From an uncultured Eubacteriales bacterium (GTDB taxonomy: Bacteria; Bacillota; Clostridia; Oscillospirales; CAG-272), in contig CAKRPQ010000032.1 in NCBI GenBank assembly GCA_934385225.1, positions 1-19,361 on the forward strand: a stretch of DNA of 19,361 bases, written 5' to 3'. Positions 1-6,868 of this stretch are shown piece by piece; the first letter of the stretch is position 1, and each line of letters starts with the position of its first letter. Under the pieces are notes generated by a model that saw only the letters and a program-made list of their open reading frames with translations, was not told the origin of the DNA and made no database searches. The position numbers were made by a program, and so were the translations under genes.

Positions 1-843
1 GCCGACAAACTCATAAAAGCTCTTGACGAAAAACTCGGAAACGACACGAGAAAATTCTACACGGGCATAAGCTACCGTCATTGTCTCATAATAAAGAACG
101 GCGACGATAAATATGATTTTACACGTCCGCACGATATTCTCGGAAAAAGAATCGGCGAATACCTGCCGAAAGCAGAAAACGGCGGCGAAGAATTTTACCG
201 TATAATGCGCGACAGCTTTGAAATTCTTAATCATCACCCCGTAAACGAAGAAAGACGCAGAAGAGGTCTCAAACCCGCGAACTCCGCATGGCTCTGGAGT
301 CCCGGAAAGAAGCCCCAACTTCCCTCTTTCAAAGAAAAATGGGGACTTGATGCCGCAGTCATTTCAGCCGTTGACCTCATAAAAGGAATAGGTCTTTGCG
401 CGGGAATGGAATCTATCGACGTTGAAGGCGCAACAGGCAACGTTCACACAAATTACGACGGGAAAGCCGCAGCCGCCATCGACGCATTTAGTCGCGGAAA
501 AGAACTCGTATACGTTCACGTCGAAGCTCCGGACGAATGCGGACACAGAGCGGAAATCGAAAACAAAGTTATTTCGGTGGAAAAAATTTCGGAGAGAATT
601 CTCAAACCGGTTTCCGAATATCTCGAAAACTGCGGTGATGACTATAAAATCATGGTTTTGCCCGACCACCCTACCCCTCTCGTGCTTCGTACGCATACCA
701 TCGATCCCGTTCCGTTTATGATTTTTAACTCTGCAAAAGAGTACGACGGCGTTGACTGCTTTACCGAAAAAACGGCAAAAGAAAAGGAAAATTATCTTCC
801 CGACGGGTACAATCTTATGGAACTTCTCACAAAGGAAATATGA
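1..843 (+). CDS. apgM: ApgM-type cofactor-independent phosphoglycerate mutase / proposed homoserine kinase (5' partial)
   Basis: The frame is open from base 1 to a TGA at 841-843, giving 280 residues of a protein usually near 400, so the N-terminal part with the catalytic nucleophile lies outside the window. Family motifs of the alkaline-phosphatase superfamily are visible: GISYRH and DFTRPHD near the start, HVEAPDECGHR in the middle, and PDHPTPLVLRTHT followed by DPVPF near the end, which carry metal-binding Asp and His residues. The archaeal-type ApgM enzyme interconverts 3- and 2-phosphoglycerate. A bacterial branch of this family has been proposed to be a non-orthologous homoserine kinase because it occurs beside threonine genes. 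Here threonine synthase sits in the same gene run at 4221, which favours that second role. Family membership is secure; which reaction it catalyses is inference. Confidence 0.9.
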   Translation, partial: ADKLIKALDEKLGNDTRKFYTGISYRHCLIIKNGDDKYDFTRPHDILGKRIGEYLPKAENGGEEFYRIMRDSFEILNHHPVNEERRRRGLKPANSAWLWSPGKKPQLPSFKEKWGLDAAVISAVDLIKGIGLCAGMESIDVEGATGNVHTNYDGKAAAAIDAFSRGKELVYVHVEAPDECGHRAEIENKVISVEKISERILKPVSEYLENCGDDYKIMVLPDHPTPLVLRTHTIDPVPFMIFNSAKEYDGVDCFTEKTAKEKENYLPDGYNLMELLTKEI

Positions 844-850
844 GGTTTTT

Positions 851-1456
851 ATGAACAAGAATACAAATACTGCGGAAAACGGAACGGAGAAAGAATCTCT
901 TGCCTCGTCGATATTTGACGTAATGGAAATACTTGTTTTTGCCGCGTGCTTTGTCATGCTTTTCTATGCTTTCGTGGCAAGGCTTTGTCGCGTTTCGGGA
1001 TCATCAATGGATCAGACACTTGCCGACGGGCAGATGATTGTCGTCTCCAACATCGGATATGAACCCCAAACGGGCGACATTGTTGTTTTTCATCAGACAG
1101 GTACAAGATTTATCGATCTCAACGAACCTATTGTCAAAAGAGTAATAGCAACAGAGGGACAAACGGTTGACATCGACTTCCCCACATGGACGATAACGAT
1201 TACAGATACAGACGGCAGTACGCATGTGCTTGACGAATCGAAATATCGCTATCTCGACACGGGATATACTGTTCTCGGATCCGATTACGACTTCCCTCTT
1301 ACCGTTCCCGAAGGCGAAATATTCGTTCTCGGCGATAACAGAAATCATTCCACGGACAGCCGTTCGTTCCTTATCGGAACGGTAGATAAAAGGCGTATTC
1401 TCGGAAAGGCAATTTTCCGTTTTCTGCCTATTGATAAGTTCGGAGGGCTTGGCTGA
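851..1456 (+). CDS. lepB: Signal peptidase I
   Basis: This 201-residue protein is a type I signal peptidase, the membrane serine protease that removes signal peptides from exported proteins. A cytoplasmic N-tail (1-22) is followed by one membrane segment (about 24-43). The catalytic serine is in GSSMDQTL (Ser52), the general-base lysine in IVKRVIA (Lys96), and the conserved box GDNRNHSTDSR is at 161-171. The open frame extends further upstream to 752, inside the preceding gene, but the ATG at 851 is preferred. It follows a GAGG ribosome site that overlaps the previous stop codon, and it gives a normal family N-terminus. The gene ends in a TGATG overlap with rbgA. The surface protein at 10569 is one likely substrate encoded in this window. 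Confidence 0.95.
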   Translation: MNKNTNTAENGTEKESLASSIFDVMEILVFAACFVMLFYAFVARLCRVSGSSMDQTLADGQMIVVSNIGYEPQTGDIVVFHQTGTRFIDLNEPIVKRVIATEGQTVDIDFPTWTITITDTDGSTHVLDESKYRYLDTGYTVLGSDYDFPLTVPEGEIFVLGDNRNHSTDSRSFLIGTVDKRRILGKAIFRFLPIDKFGGLG

Positions 1457-2346
1457 TGCCGTCTCAGATAATTCAGTGGTTTCCCGGGCATATGGCGAAA
1501 ACGCGCCGTCTTATAAGCGAAAATCTTAAACAGGTCGACGCTGTAATAGAGATCGTAGATGCGCGAATACCGTATAGCTCGCATAACCCCGAAATAATGA
1601 AAATCACAGCGGGAAAGCCTATGATAACGCTTCTGAACAAAGCGTCTCTCGCCGATTCCGAAAAGACAGCCGCATTTAATGCCAAATACACGTCCGAAAA
1701 CAGGATTTGCATAGCGACAGACTGCATAAGCGGCGAGGGTATAAATAAAATAGTGCCCGAAATAAAAAGATTACTTTCGGACAAGCTGAAAAGATACGAA
1801 GAAAAAGGAATGACGGGCAGAAAGCTCAAAGCAATGGTCGTCGGAATACCGAATGTCGGGAAATCGTCGTTTATAAACAGATTGAGCGGCGCAAAAAAAA
1901 CGAAAGTCGAAAATCGTCCGGGAGTTACGCTTGATAAACAATGGGTTTCGACGTCGATCGGGATAGATCTTCTCGATATGCCGGGCGTACTTTGGCCTAA
2001 ATTCGACGAAAGAACCGTCGGTGAAAACCTCGCGATCACAGGTGCGATAAAAGATACGGTCGTGGAAATCGAAGCAGTCGCTCTCGCACTTGTTTCAAGA
2101 CTTCGCAATATGTACCCTGCTCTTTTGTGCGAAAGATATAAACTTGAAGAAAATCTGTGCGACGACGGAGAATTTTCCGATTATGATTTGTTCAGACTTA
2201 TAGGAAAAAAACGCGGTTTTCTCGTATCGGGCGGTGAAATAAACGAAGAACGCACGGCAAATATGCTTCTTGACGAGTTCAGAAGCGGCAAAATCGGAAG
2301 AATAACGCTCGACAGGGTCAAAACCGACGCCGACGTGCAGAGGTGA
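1456..2346 (+). CDS. rbgA: Ribosome biogenesis GTPase RbgA (YlqF)
   Basis: The 296-residue protein is a circularly permuted GTPase that acts in late assembly of the 50S ribosomal subunit. The N-terminus carries the family signature QWFPGHMAK. GTPase motifs appear in permuted order: G4 NKAS (61-64), then G1 GIPNVGKSS (130-138), G2 around Thr158 in RPGVT, and G3 DMPG (174-177). A C-terminal helical domain typical of RbgA follows. Length matches the family (about 280-300). The ATG at 1456 shares one base with the lepB stop, so the two are likely translationally coupled. The order rbgA-rnhB-yraN is a familiar Firmicutes arrangement, which supports the call. Confidence 0.96.
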   Translation: MPSQIIQWFPGHMAKTRRLISENLKQVDAVIEIVDARIPYSSHNPEIMKITAGKPMITLLNKASLADSEKTAAFNAKYTSENRICIATDCISGEGINKIVPEIKRLLSDKLKRYEEKGMTGRKLKAMVVGIPNVGKSSFINRLSGAKKTKVENRPGVTLDKQWVSTSIGIDLLDMPGVLWPKFDERTVGENLAITGAIKDTVVEIEAVALALVSRLRNMYPALLCERYKLEENLCDDGEFSDYDLFRLIGKKRGFLVSGGEINEERTANMLLDEFRSGKIGRITLDRVKTDADVQR

Positions 2347-2349
2347 ATA

Positions 2350-2967
2350 ATGCCTGATTATAAAATAGAAAACGAATACAGAGACAGAGGATATAAAAAT
2401 ATCTGCGGTGTTGACGAAGCCGGCAGAGGTCCGCTTTGCGGTCCCGTTTTTGCCGCCGCTTGTATTCTTCCCGACGGTCTTGTTATCGAGGGACTTAACG
2501 ATTCTAAAAAGCTGACAGAGAAAAAAAGAGAAGTTCTTTTTGATATTATTTGCCGTGATGCTGTGGCGTATTGCGTTGCTTCCGCCTCTGTTGAGGAAAT
2601 CGACGAGATGAATATACTTGAAGCCGATCTTCTCGCCATGAGACGTGCGATAGACGGACTTTCCGTAAAGGCTGATTTTGCGCTTATTGACGGTAATATC
2701 AATAAAGAATTTCAGATCGACAGTGCCGCCGTCATAAAGGGCGATTCGCTCTCTATGAGCATTGCCGCGGCATCGGTGCTTGCAAAGGTTTCAAGAGACA
2801 GGCTTTGCCTCGAACTCGATAAAGAATATCCAATGTACAAAATCGCAAAAAACAAAGGATACGGAACAAAAGATCACATTGCGGCATTGTATGAATACGG
2901 AGCTTCGCCGATACACAGAAAAAAATTTATTCGCTTTCTCGGTAAAGAAAATGACGATAAGCAATGA
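2350..2967 (+). CDS. rnhB: Ribonuclease HII
   Basis: This 205-residue enzyme cleaves the RNA strand of RNA-DNA hybrids and starts removal of ribonucleotides misincorporated in DNA. The signature DEAGRGP is at 22-28, giving acidic residues Asp22 and Glu23. LNDSKKLT is at 49-56, the third acid is Asp114 in LIDGN, and the fourth is Asp132 in KGDSLSMSIAAASVLAKV. The YGTKDH motif is at 171-176. All four catalytic acids are therefore present. The start at 2350 lies three bases after the rbgA stop; a GAGGTGA ribosome site overlaps that stop. The 3' end overlaps yraN by 17 bases. Confidence 0.97.
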   Translation: MPDYKIENEYRDRGYKNICGVDEAGRGPLCGPVFAAACILPDGLVIEGLNDSKKLTEKKREVLFDIICRDAVAYCVASASVEEIDEMNILEADLLAMRRAIDGLSVKADFALIDGNINKEFQIDSAAVIKGDSLSMSIAAASVLAKVSRDRLCLELDKEYPMYKIAKNKGYGTKDHIAALYEYGASPIHRKKFIRFLGKENDDKQ

Positions 2968-3337
2968 AAACGGCAGAATAGGTGAGAATATTGCGGCGGA
3001 GTTTTACGAGGCTAACGGTTACACGGTGATTTGCAGAAATTACAGAAGCGGTCATAACGAAATCGACATAATCGCCGAGGACAATGACAGTATTGCCTTT
3101 GCCGAAGTGAAAACAAGAACCGAATCCCCTGCTCTCCTTAAATACGGAAGTGCAAAATCGGCAGTCGACGCAAGAAAACGTGAGAGACTTGTAAGTGCCG
3201 CACTTGATTTTATCAAAAAGACGAAAAAGACAAAACAGCCGCGCATGGACGTGGTTGAAATATATCTCGATGAAAACGGTCGGCTAGCAAGGCTCAATTA
3301 TATACGGTGCGCCTTCGGGCGTCAGGAGGCAAGATGA
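2951..3337 (+). CDS. yraN: YraN family (UPF0102) nuclease-like protein
   Basis: A 128-residue protein of the UPF0102/YraN family, which has a predicted RecB-like PD-(D/E)XK nuclease fold and no firmly established role. The N-terminal GRIGENIAAEFYEANGY (8-24) is typical. The core is NEIDIIAEDNDSIAFAEVKTR, with Glu37, Asp39 and the Glu52-x-Lys54 pair in the places expected for a metal-dependent nuclease site. The open frame extends back to 2762 inside rnhB. The ATG at 2951 is chosen because it gives the normal family length and N-terminus. It overlaps the end of rnhB by 17 bases, and rnhB-yraN adjacency is conserved across many bacteria. Its ribosome site is weak, so it probably relies on coupling to rnhB. 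Confidence 0.93.
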   Translation: MTISNENGRIGENIAAEFYEANGYTVICRNYRSGHNEIDIIAEDNDSIAFAEVKTRTESPALLKYGSAKSAVDARKRERLVSAALDFIKKTKKTKQPRMDVVEIYLDENGRLARLNYIRCAFGRQEAR

Positions 3338-4224
3338 AGCTGTTTGACCTGCACTGCGATACCGCGTATGAAATGCGCAAAAGACGAATGCACCTTGACA
3401 AAAACGATCTTATGGTTTCGCTTTCGGGTGCGAGTAAAATAGAAAAATACCGCCAGATAATGGCAATATGGAGCGACTGTAAAAAGAATGACGAAGAGTG
3501 CTTCAAAGAATATAACCTTATTCTCGGAAATCTGAATCACGAACTCGAATTGAACGGCATCTGTGACTTTCCCATCTCGGTTGAAGACGCAAGAATATTG
3601 CACGGAAATATTGAACGCGTTGAAAAGCTGTATAGCGACGGCGTTGCCGTCATAACGCCTGTATGGGGCGGCGAAAGCTGTATCGGCGGAGCGTTTGACG
3701 CAGAGGCGGGACTTACCGATTTTGGAAAAGAAGCGATGAACACAGCCTCAAAGCTCGGAATAATACTCGATATATCACATTCATCGTTAAAAACGGCGTC
3801 CGAAATCGCAGATATTTCGGAAAGACATGGAAATCCCGTAATCGCGACGCATTCATGTGCCTACGGCATATATTCGCACCCTCGAAATCTGAGAACCGAT
3901 CAATTTGAACGCATTAAAGAGTCGGGCGGCATAGTGGGGATCAGTTTTTGCAGGTATCACCTTACCGACAGCCCGAATTGCGGTACTGAGGACGTTCTTC
4001 GTCATATTGATTATTATCTTTCACTCGGCGGAGAGATGATTCTCTGCATAGGAGCCGATATGGACGGCGCTCCTATGCCTGACGGAATAGATGGGATTGC
4101 GTCTATGCCAAATATTTATGATTTTATAGAAAAAGAATTTGGCAAAGAGATTGCCGACAGAATAACGTGGGAAAACGCAAACGGTTTCTCGAAAAAATAT
4201 TTTAGCAAGAGGATTATAAAATGA
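3334..4224 (+). CDS. Membrane dipeptidase, peptidase family M19
   Basis: This 296-residue protein belongs to the renal dipeptidase (M19) family of zinc dipeptidases. The five residues that hold the two zinc ions in the family can be placed: His7 and Asp9 in LHCDT, Glu84 in SVEDAR, His149 in DISHSS and His173 in THSCAY. SHPRNL (181-186) and GADMDG (240-245) are further family marks. No signal peptide is visible, so the enzyme is probably cytoplasmic. The frame is open from 3307, but the ATG at 3334 follows a perfect AGGAGG (3324-3329) and forms an ATGA overlap with the yraN stop. A matching ATGA overlap joins it to thrC. Substrate is unknown; a link to peptide or amino acid recovery is only suggested by thrC. 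Confidence 0.93.
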   Translation: MKLFDLHCDTAYEMRKRRMHLDKNDLMVSLSGASKIEKYRQIMAIWSDCKKNDEECFKEYNLILGNLNHELELNGICDFPISVEDARILHGNIERVEKLYSDGVAVITPVWGGESCIGGAFDAEAGLTDFGKEAMNTASKLGIILDISHSSLKTASEIADISERHGNPVIATHSCAYGIYSHPRNLRTDQFERIKESGGIVGISFCRYHLTDSPNCGTEDVLRHIDYYLSLGGEMILCIGADMDGAPMPDGIDGIASMPNIYDFIEKEFGKEIADRITWENANGFSKKYFSKRIIK

Positions 4225-5702
4225 ACTACCAAAGCACAAGAGACAGCGAAAACAAAAAAGTTACGTCTGCACAGGCGATAAAGCAAGGACTTGCCGACGA
4301 CGGCGGACTTTTTGTCCCCGATGAAATACCCGTTCTTACGAAGGACGATATTTTGGCTCTATCTTCCCTTTCATATGCCGAAAGAGCTGCCGATATACTG
4401 TCACGTTTCCTTACCGATTATACATATGACGAGCTTCTCGCGGATTGCAAAAACGCCTATTCCGACACATCTTTTGTAGGAGGTGCGGCGCCGCTCAAAA
4501 ATATTCACGACAACATATATTCGCTTGAACTCTGGCACGGTCCGACCGCGGCATTCAAGGATATGGCACTTCAAATTATGCCGAGACTTCTTTCCCGCGC
4601 ACTTGTTAAAACGGGAGAAAAAAGAACGGCTCTTATCCTTGTTGCGACATCGGGAGATACGGGAAAAGCGGCTCTTGAAGGATATAAGGATATCGACAGA
4701 GTCAAGATAATGGTCTTTTATCCGACGGGCGGTGTAAGTCGCGTTCAGAAACTTCAAATGGCAACGCAGGAAGGTTCAAACGTGAATGTTCTTGCTATAA
4801 AAGGCAATTTTGACGATGCACAGAGCAACGTAAAAAAGATATTCGGCGATAAGAGCTGTGCTGAGGAACTCGACAGAAAAGGATTCTTCCTTTCGAGCGC
4901 AAATTCGATAAACTGGGGACGCCTTGTACCGCAGGCAGTTTACTATGTTTCGGCGTATTGCGATCTTGTTTCATCGGGAAAAATTCATAACGGAGATAAC
5001 GTAAACTTCTGCGTTCCGACTGGTAATTTCGGAAACATTTTTGCCGCATACATTGCAAAACAAATGGGACTTCCGATAGGAAAGCTCATATGCGCTTCAA
5101 ATATGAACAATGTCCTCACAGACTTTCTTGAAACTGGTACATACGACAGAAACCGCGAATTTCACCTCACGATGTCGCCGTCAATGGACATACTTATTTC
5201 GAGCAATCTTGAAAGACTTCTCTATTTCTGCGCAGGTGCCGAAGAAACAAGAAAATATATGACCTCGCTTTCCGAAACGGGAAAATACACTGTGTCAGAT
5301 ACTGTCAAGAGCAAGATTGACGAGCTTTTTGTCGGTTACTGCACCGATGAAAAAATGACCTCCGAAACGATAAGAACCTGCTTCGAAAAGTACGGTTATC
5401 TTGCCGACACACATACTGCCGTCGGTATTTCCGCGGCAGAAAGATATGTTTCGGGGAGCGGAGATAAAACCGTAACAGTTGTCGATTCGACTGCAAGTCC
5501 GTATAAGTTTGCGGCTTCTGTTTACAGCTCGCTCGGCAAACAGAAGCCAGCCGATCCGCTTGCCGCAATCGATGAACTGAGTGAGTTTTCGGGAACGGAA
5601 ATTGCATACCCGCTTAAAGATCTCGCTAAAAGAAAAATCAGATTCGAAAAAATTATAGAACCGTCAGAAATGCTTAAAGAGGTTTTTGATTTTGCAAAAT
5701 AA
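4221..5702 (+). CDS. thrC: Threonine synthase
   Basis: A 493-residue PLP enzyme that converts O-phosphohomoserine to threonine. The N-terminal domain begins YQSTRD and contains LADDGGLFVP (24-33). The PLP-binding lysine is Lys113 in HGPTAAFKDMALQ. SGDTGKAAL (144-152) and PTGNFGNIF form the phosphate- and cofactor-binding loops. Length fits the long threonine synthase class found in many bacteria (about 430-500). The ATG at 4221 overlaps the preceding stop as ATGA and follows an AAGAGG ribosome site. It is the last gene of the run and is followed by a hairpin. The ApgM-like protein at the head of the window may provide its substrate. No hom or classical thrB gene lies inside the window. Confidence 0.96.
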   Translation: MNYQSTRDSENKKVTSAQAIKQGLADDGGLFVPDEIPVLTKDDILALSSLSYAERAADILSRFLTDYTYDELLADCKNAYSDTSFVGGAAPLKNIHDNIYSLELWHGPTAAFKDMALQIMPRLLSRALVKTGEKRTALILVATSGDTGKAALEGYKDIDRVKIMVFYPTGGVSRVQKLQMATQEGSNVNVLAIKGNFDDAQSNVKKIFGDKSCAEELDRKGFFLSSANSINWGRLVPQAVYYVSAYCDLVSSGKIHNGDNVNFCVPTGNFGNIFAAYIAKQMGLPIGKLICASNMNNVLTDFLETGTYDRNREFHLTMSPSMDILISSNLERLLYFCAGAEETRKYMTSLSETGKYTVSDTVKSKIDELFVGYCTDEKMTSETIRTCFEKYGYLADTHTAVGISAAERYVSGSGDKTVTVVDSTASPYKFAASVYSSLGKQKPADPLAAIDELSEFSGTEIAYPLKDLAKRKIRFEKIIEPSEMLKEVFDFAK

Positions 5703-5705
5703 AAA

Positions 5706-5731
5706 GTTGCCGCTCCCAAAGGGGCGGCAAC
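5706..5731. terminator. Hairpin terminator between convergent thrC and DUF1540 genes
   Basis: An 8-bp stem (GTTGCCGC with GCGGCAAC) is extended past a one-base bulge by CCC/GGG around an AAA loop. Read on the minus strand it runs directly into TTTTTATTTT, a good intrinsic terminator for the DUF1540 gene, whose stop codon is 10 bases away. Read on the plus strand it lies just after the thrC stop and is followed by a weaker ATTTTT tract a few bases later, so it may also end the upstream run. Confidence 0.8.
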
Positions 5732-5741
5732 AGCGAATTTT

Positions 5742-5915
5742 TCAGTCCTTTTTCTTGAACGTTGCACAAGCAGTGTCGGTCGAAGATGTTGCATACGAAG
5801 GACCTACGGCGATTTTGTCAGCTGTGCAATAGCAGCCTTCCGCATTGTATGTGCAGTTGCACACGTCACAGCTTATTCCCTTGATATGCTTGCATTCACA
5901 ACCCTTGTTTTCCAT
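5742..5915 (-). CDS. DUF1540 cysteine-rich small protein
   Basis: A 57-residue protein with eight cysteines (6, 8, 16, 19, 21, 28, 30, 50). The arrangement Cys-x2-Cys-x-Cys-x-Tyr-Asn, then Cys-x-Ala-x3-Ile-x-Val and a final Thr-x-Cys-x-Thr-Phe, is the DUF1540 pattern widespread in Clostridia. The cysteine spacing suggests metal binding, probably zinc, but no function is established. The frame is open further upstream to 6005. The ATG at 5915 is chosen because it is preceded by GGAGA at the right spacing and gives the standard short form. The gene is divergent from the metallophosphoesterase and convergent with thrC, so it has its own transcription unit. Confidence 0.85.
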   Translation of the reverse strand: MENKGCECKHIKGISCDVCNCTYNAEGCYCTADKIAVGPSYATSSTDTACATFKKKD

Positions 5916-6016
5916 AATTATCTCCGTTCTGCCGCTTCTGCGGCAAAGTGTATTTGCTCTGTTTGAGCGATTATATTTTAACCGCACAAAAATGATTTTA
6001 TTCAAAAGGAGTTTGT
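5916..6016. promoter_or_regulatory. Divergent promoter region between DUF1540 gene and metallophosphoesterase gene
   Basis: This 101-bp gap must drive transcription both ways. On the minus strand TATAAT (complement at 5970-5975) is a perfect -10 about 55 bases before the DUF1540 start, but no convincing -35 is seen at 16-18 bp. A six-pair hairpin with a TTCT loop (5930-5945) would fall in the DUF1540 leader. On the plus strand TATATT (5972-5977) is a possible -10, again without a clear -35. AAGGAG before 6017 is the ribosome site for the plus-strand gene. Confidence 0.4.
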
Positions 6017-6751
6017 ATGTCTCTTTATGTTATGGCAGACCTTCACCTGTCCCTTTCCGAAGGGACAGACAAATCAATGGAAGTTTTCGGGCCATCATGG
6101 GCGAATTACACTGAAAGAATAAAGAGAAATTGGGAAGCCGTCGTGAACGACGATGATACCGTGGTGGTTCCCGGCGATATTTCTTGGGCATTAAAGCTCG
6201 AAGAAGCTCTCGATGATCTGAAATTTCTCGACAAACTGCCGGGAAAAAAGATAATAGGAAAAGGAAATCACGACTTTTGGTGGTCGACTGCCGGAAAAAT
6301 CGAAAAAATTTTTGCCGATAACGGAATTAAAACAATTCGTTTACTCCACAACAACGCTTACAGACTTGATGATTGCATCGTTTGCGGAACGAGAGGCTGG
6401 TTTTACGATGAAAAGCAGCAGAATACGGTAAGCGAAACCGATTTTGAGAAAATCGTTCGAAGAGAATCCGCGAGATTGGAAATAAGTCTCAAAGCTGCGG
6501 AAGAACTTCAAAGAAACATAAAACTTCCTGTTTTGGTGTTTCTACACTTCCCTCCTGTATGGAGCGGACTTGTCTGCGATCCGATTTTGGATGTTCTGAA
6601 AAAATACAACATAAAGCACTGCTACTTCGGACACATTCACGGAGTTTACAATGTTAAAAGAACGTTTGAATACGATGGAATTTCCTTTACACTCACTGCG
6701 GCGGACTATCTTAAATTCGCTCCGATGCCCGTTTTCCCCGACGAGGAGTGA
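6017..6751 (+). CDS. Calcineurin-like metallophosphoesterase
   Basis: The 244-residue protein carries the metallophosphoesterase motifs in order: Asp8-x-His10 in MADLHLS, GD (53-54) in PGDISWA, GNHD (83-86), His177 in FLHFPP, and GHIH (205-208). These give a two-metal phosphoesterase centre, and length and order fit the small stand-alone bacterial family. Substrate is unknown; nucleotides, phosphoproteins and phospholipid precursors are all possible. There is no signal peptide, so it is probably cytoplasmic. The ATG at 6017 follows AAGGAG. It has no tight coupling to the neighbours: a divergent gap lies upstream and a promoter for tig lies downstream. Confidence 0.92.
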   Translation: MSLYVMADLHLSLSEGTDKSMEVFGPSWANYTERIKRNWEAVVNDDDTVVVPGDISWALKLEEALDDLKFLDKLPGKKIIGKGNHDFWWSTAGKIEKIFADNGIKTIRLLHNNAYRLDDCIVCGTRGWFYDEKQQNTVSETDFEKIVRRESARLEISLKAAEELQRNIKLPVLVFLHFPPVWSGLVCDPILDVLKKYNIKHCYFGHIHGVYNVKRTFEYDGISFTLTAADYLKFAPMPVFPDEE

Positions 6752-6790
6752 AAATTATTGGTTTTACATCAATAAATTTCAAAAAAACTA

Positions 6791-6819
6791 TTGACTTTTT
6801 GACTTAAAACAGATAAAAT
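6791..6819 (+). promoter_or_regulatory. Sigma-A-type promoter of tig
   Basis: TTGACT (6791-6796) and TAAAAT (6814-6819) are separated by exactly 17 bp, placing the start of transcription near 6826 and leaving a leader of about 43 bases to the ATG at 6869. A second TTGACT copy at 6799-6804 overlaps the spacer but has no good -10 partner. I see no CIRCE element or tandem CtsR box here, so classical heat-shock repressor control is not evident. Confidence 0.75.
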
Positions 6820-6868
6820 AAATAAGTATGAATAAAAACAATTATATTTGTTTTCATTGGAGGAAAAA

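Noticed and set aside
364..957. A 197-codon minus-strand open frame over the apgM-lepB junction
   Set aside because: It lies opposite two genes with conserved motifs, and its translation resembles no family.
6755..6775. TTATTG/CAATAA hairpin after the metallophosphoesterase gene
   Set aside because: Only six mostly A-T pairs with a nine-base loop and no T tract; too weak to call a terminator.
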